DNA of 7,110 nucleotides from JBGOUV01 sp041477815. Lineage in GTDB: Bacteria; Acidobacteriota; Terriglobia; Bryobacterales; JACQDG01. A program made the translations under genes and the position numbers. Of the stretch, positions 5,100 through 7,110 are shown in pieces (the stretch's first letter is position 1; each line of letters begins with the position of its first letter). Under the pieces are notes generated by a model, which saw only the letters and a list, made by a program, of their open reading frames with translations, was not told the origin of the DNA and did not search any database. The stretch lies in contig JBGOUV010000369.1 of assembly GCA_041477815.1 (NCBI GenBank), positions 1 through 7,110 of the forward strand, given 5' to 3'.

Positions 5100-5163
5100 T
5101 CCCGTCCCTGCCGGGCTTTGCATCTGACGTTGAGCTCGGTTGCCGCTCGGGCTCGATGCAGAC
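5100..5163 (-). pseudogene. Remnant of a second ParE-like toxin N-terminus
   Basis: Directly downstream of the minus-strand antitoxin, one frame reads L-H-R-A-R-A-A-T-E-L-N-V-R-C-K-A-R-Q-G-R-E-L (from 5161 downward). This resembles the start of ParE toxins (L-H-P-x-A-x-A-E-L-x-x-A, then Y-E-A-R-x-P-G-L-G-x-x-L) with small deletions. It ends near 5098, where the opposite-strand toxin fragment ends. There is no good start codon, and the resemblance is short. Confidence 0.35.
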
Positions 5164-5171
5164 CGGGCGGT

Positions 5172-5417
5172 TCAGCGTTTCGCCAAGCTACGGGCGATGC
5201 GTTCGCGCACGTCTTCCCACCGGTCACCGACCGACTCGTCTGAGAGCACCCGGTGTGCGCGCCGCTCAATTTCCCTCGCCCACGCGGCTTCCACCGCGGA
5301 CTCGTCGGCGGACGTTGGCTCCTCCAGACTGGCAAGCAGTCCGGCTGCAACATCAGCGCGTTCCTCAGCAGGCAACGCCAAGGCGTCGCGCAGCAGCTCT
5401 TCGGTTCGCGGTGTCAT
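5172..5417 (-). CDS. Addiction-module antitoxin (PF09720/TIGR02574-like)
   Basis: The 81-residue product reads ELLRDALALPAEERADVAAGLLASLEEP, then an acidic linker, then VEAAWAREIERRAHRVLSDE and a C-terminal WEDVRERIARSLAKR. The block L-P-x-E-E-R-A-x-L-A-x-x-L-L-x-S-L-(D/E)-E-P, followed by A-W-x-x-E-I-x-R-R, is the hallmark of the 'putative addiction module component' antitoxins that partner ParE-like toxins. The family normally lies just upstream of its toxin; here only a scrap of toxin remains (5100-5163), so the antitoxin is probably an orphan. The ATG lies 6 bp after a TACAAT box, suggesting a leaderless transcript. It is 63 bp downstream of the di-heme peroxidase gene, on the same strand. 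Confidence 0.85.
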   Translation of the reverse strand: MTPRTEELLRDALALPAEERADVAAGLLASLEEPTSADESAVEAAWAREIERRAHRVLSDESVGDRWEDVRERIARSLAKR

Positions 5418-5423
5418 GACGCC

Positions 5424-5429
5424 ATTGTA
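5424..5429 (-). promoter_or_regulatory. -10 box for the antitoxin gene
   Basis: TACAAT on the minus strand ends 6 bases before ATG 5417, so transcription would begin at about the A of the start codon, giving a leaderless mRNA. There is no Shine-Dalgarno between them and no convincing -35. Confidence 0.4.
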
Positions 5430-5480
5430 GTAGCATTCGGGCCGACATCGGGCGCCTTGTCCAGCACGGCCAGGAACGCC

Positions 5481-6533
5481 TTACTGCGGCATAGCCGGCT
5501 CGCTCACGCCGTAGTCCACATCGAGCGACCGCAAAAACGCCAGCAGGTCGCCCTTCTCCTTGGCGTTGAGCTTTACCGGCTTGAGGTTCTTGGTATCCAG
5601 AAACTTGTTCTTCTTGCCCCCGGCGGTCATCAGGTCGACGGTCTCTTCCAGGGTGGCCACGCTGCCGTTGTGGAAGTAGGGGGCCGACTTGGAGATGTCG
5701 AGCAGGGTGGGGGTCTTGAAGGCGCCGGTGTCCTTTTCGTCCTTGCTGGCGACCAAGCGCCCCATGTCGGGCTTCTCGGCGTCCATGCCGATACCGGTGT
5801 TGTGGTACTGCTGATCGGTCAGGAGCAGGCCGTCGTGGCAGTTGGTGCACTTGGCCTTATCGGAGAAGATCTTCCAGCCGCGCTGGGCTTCTTCGCTGAA
5901 GGCCGCCGCTTCGCCGGAGCGGAATCGCAGCCACTTGGTATTCGCCGGGGCCACGATGGTCCGAACGAAGCAGGCTACTGCCTGGACGATGTTGTCCGGC
6001 GTGGCGGGGCCGCCGTACGCCTTCTGGAACAGGGCCTTGTAGCCGGGGACGGCGTTGATCTTGGCGGTGACCTCTTCCGCCGAAGGCCGGTTCTTCTCCT
6101 TGCCGCCGGCGCCCATGTTGGGGCCGGTCCAGGCGGCGCGCACCTGGGCTTCGAGCGACTTGGCCCGGCCGTCCCAGTAAAACTCCGAGTGGAAGCCGAT
6201 GTTCCACATCGCGGGGCTGGAGCGGGGCAGCTTGGCCTCAAAAGCGCCGATGGCGGTGGGCTTGCCGTCGGTCAGGCCGTTCTCCTTCAGGTGGCAGCTA
6301 TAGCAGGAGCGGGTGCCGTCGGCGCTGAGCCGCTTGTCGTAGTACAGGGTTTTGCCCAGATCGACTTTGGCCTGGGTCATCGTGTTGTTGCCCGAGACCT
6401 TCATCGGTTCATAACCGGCAATCTCCGGCGGCTTGATTTGGGCGGTGTCGACCGGGATGACCGGCTCCGGTTTGGCGCAGCCAAAAAGGGCGACCAGCAA
6501 AACTGAAACCACTACCAGCAGCAGGGTACGCAT
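5481..6533 (-). CDS. Di-heme cytochrome c peroxidase/MauG-family lipoprotein
   Basis: The 350-residue product is exported as a lipoprotein: a hydrophobic leader (3-17) ends in the lipobox LFGC with C19 the lipid anchor. Two CxxCH heme sites follow: CYSCH (C77, C80, H81) and CTNCH (C229, C232, H233). Family motifs are WNIGFHSEFYWDGRAKSLEAQ (110-130, between the hemes) and FKTPTLLDISKSAPYFHNGS (272-291), both typical of CCP/MauG proteins (PF03150). Length is normal. Such enzymes reduce H2O2 with electrons from cytochromes or, like MauG, oxidise protein side chains; which applies here cannot be told. ATG 6533 is preceded by AAGGAG with 7-base spacing (6541-6546). It follows queC on the same strand after a 66-bp gap that holds a repeat and hairpin, so it may have its own promoter. 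Confidence 0.93.
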   Translation of the reverse strand: MRTLLLVVVSVLLVALFGCAKPEPVIPVDTAQIKPPEIAGYEPMKVSGNNTMTQAKVDLGKTLYYDKRLSADGTRSCYSCHLKENGLTDGKPTAIGAFEAKLPRSSPAMWNIGFHSEFYWDGRAKSLEAQVRAAWTGPNMGAGGKEKNRPSAEEVTAKINAVPGYKALFQKAYGGPATPDNIVQAVACFVRTIVAPANTKWLRFRSGEAAAFSEEAQRGWKIFSDKAKCTNCHDGLLLTDQQYHNTGIGMDAEKPDMGRLVASKDEKDTGAFKTPTLLDISKSAPYFHNGSVATLEETVDLMTAGGKKNKFLDTKNLKPVKLNAKEKGDLLAFLRSLDVDYGVSEPAMPQ

Positions 6534-6577
6534 GTAGCTTCTCCTTGTGGAGCAACATTGTAAACCTTTCGGAGCGG

Positions 6578-6614
6578 CCGGACAACCTCTATCGGACAGT
6601 TATCGGACAGTCCG
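6578..6614 (-). repeat. 11-bp tandem repeat and hairpin at the queC stop
   Basis: ATCGGACAGTT (6591-6601) is followed at once by ATCGGACAGTC (6602-6612), a 10/11 tandem repeat spanning the queC stop codon. CCGGAC near 6578 and GTCCGG (6609-6614) form a 6-bp inverted repeat that could fold in the queC mRNA tail. No U-tract follows, so an intrinsic terminator is not supported. Confidence 0.4.
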
Positions 6615-7110
6615 GTAAGAAATGGGGTCCGCAAGGCCGGCCTGGGCGAACGCCCGGAGGCGCAGGACGCAGGAGTCGCAAGTGCCGCAGGCCAGGTCGC
6701 TCGACTGGTAGCAGGACCAGGTCAAGTGCAGCGGCGCGTCCAGCTCCACCCCCCGGCCGACGATATCGGCCTTGGAGAGCGCGATCAAGGGGGCGCAGAT
6801 CTCAATTCGGGTTTCGGGACGGGTGCCGCGCCGGATGACCTCGTTGAAGGCCTGGTAGTAAGCGGGACGGCAGTCGGGGTAGCCGGAGGAATCCTGCTCG
6901 ACAGCGCCAATGAAGATGCGGCGGGCGCCCAGAACCTCGGCCCAGGAGACGGCCACCGCCAGGAAGTGGGCGTTGCGGAACGGGACGTAGGTGATGGGGA
7001 TCTGCCCGGCGCTCAGGTCGGAGTCGGGCACGTCCAGGGACGGATCGGTAAGGGCCGAGCCGCCGATGCTGGTCATGTAGCGCTGGTCGACCGCCAGGCG
7101 AAAGGGGGCC
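6600..7110 (-). CDS. queC: 7-cyano-7-deazaguanine synthase QueC, C-terminal part
   Basis: The frame is open from the window edge to TAA 6600-6602 (about 169 residues seen; the N-terminus with the ATP-binding SGGxDS loop lies outside). QueC is a cytoplasmic ATP-dependent enzyme converting 7-carboxy-7-deazaguanine and ammonia to preQ0, for queuosine or 7-deazaguanine DNA/tRNA modification. Recognisable features in order are IGGSALTD and DVPD, then IPITYVPFRNAHFLAVAVSWAE, the motif IFIGAVEQDSSGYPDCRPAYYQAFN, and the C-terminal zinc site C-x7-C-x2-C-x2-C (SCYQSSDLACGTCDSCVLR). All four zinc cysteines are present. An internal ATG at 7076 is not the start, since the coding continues upstream with ...LAVDQRYM. 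It is followed by the di-heme peroxidase gene on the same strand, which has no evident functional link. Confidence 0.95.
   Translation of the reverse strand, partial: APFRLAVDQRYMTSIGGSALTDPSLDVPDSDLSAGQIPITYVPFRNAHFLAVAVSWAEVLGARRIFIGAVEQDSSGYPDCRPAYYQAFNEVIRRGTRPETRIEICAPLIALSKADIVGRGVELDAPLHLTWSCYQSSDLACGTCDSCVLRLRAFAQAGLADPISYRTVR

Noticed and set aside
5253..6506. Long plus-strand open frame of 417 codons
   Set aside because: It is antisense to the MauG-family gene, whose heme motifs, lipobox and Shine-Dalgarno are convincing. The plus-strand product is Gly/Leu/Val-rich without family features.
1..7110. CRISPR arrays, tRNA or rRNA genes
   Set aside because: No regularly spaced repeats and no cloverleaf or rRNA-like sequence were seen on either strand.

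Overview
The window is GC-rich (roughly 60% or more) with tightly packed bacterial genes. The gene content suggests a soil-type Acidobacteriota or a relative: a secreted heme-c/copper monooxygenase, an AhpD-like carboxymuconolactone decarboxylase (CMD) family protein, a small membrane protein paired with a winged-helix regulator, a MauG-type di-heme lipoprotein, and decaying toxin-antitoxin (TA) loci. The phylum is an inference from gene style; no rRNA or tRNA is present.

Region by region. (i) 1-262, minus: the N-terminal part of an unrecognised protein, divergent from the next gene. A near-symmetric -10 palindrome lies in the 45-bp gap between them. (ii) 308-2184, plus: a two-gene unit. The first gene encodes an exported protein joining a CxxCH heme domain to a PHM/DBM-type two-copper monooxygenase that keeps all the copper ligands. 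Its stop overlaps (ATGA) the start of an AhpD-like gene. That gene is interrupted by one in-frame TGA exactly where the second cysteine of the family's CxxC motif belongs. A 7-bp hairpin with a GGGC loop begins 13 nt after the TGA. The best reading is a selenoprotein (Cys77-Gly-Leu-Sec80) of 178 residues, which ordinary annotation would split into 79 and 98 residues. This is the main discovery in the window. (iii) 2200-3169, plus: a six-helix membrane protein overlapping a MarR/PF13601-like winged-helix regulator, probably expressed from a promoter whose -10 touches the start codon. (iv) 3184-3653: two small, translationally coupled genes of unknown function. (v) 3774-5098: a TA operon whose ParE/RelE toxin is split. 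The antitoxin and toxin N-terminus lie at 3774-4057 and a well-preserved toxin C-terminus at 4931-5098. Between them is about 0.87 kb carrying one single-pass membrane protein gene and bounded by imperfect inverted repeats. (vi) 5100-5417, minus: an intact addiction-module antitoxin (PF09720-like) followed by only a scrap of a second ParE-like toxin, which ends where the first toxin's stop codon lies. (vii) 5481-6533, minus: a di-heme cytochrome c peroxidase/MauG lipoprotein. (viii) 6600-7110, minus: the C-terminal part of QueC, truncated by the window edge.

How the genes work together: the left half looks like a redox unit, with an exported copper/heme oxygenase translationally coupled to a thiol/selenol AhpD-like enzyme. 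The centre (about 3.2-5.4 kb) is an accessory patch of small genes and broken TA modules. The right half returns to core-type genes (MauG-type peroxidase, queuosine precursor synthesis). Functional coupling between the monooxygenase and the selenoprotein is inferred only from the gene overlap and redox chemistry.
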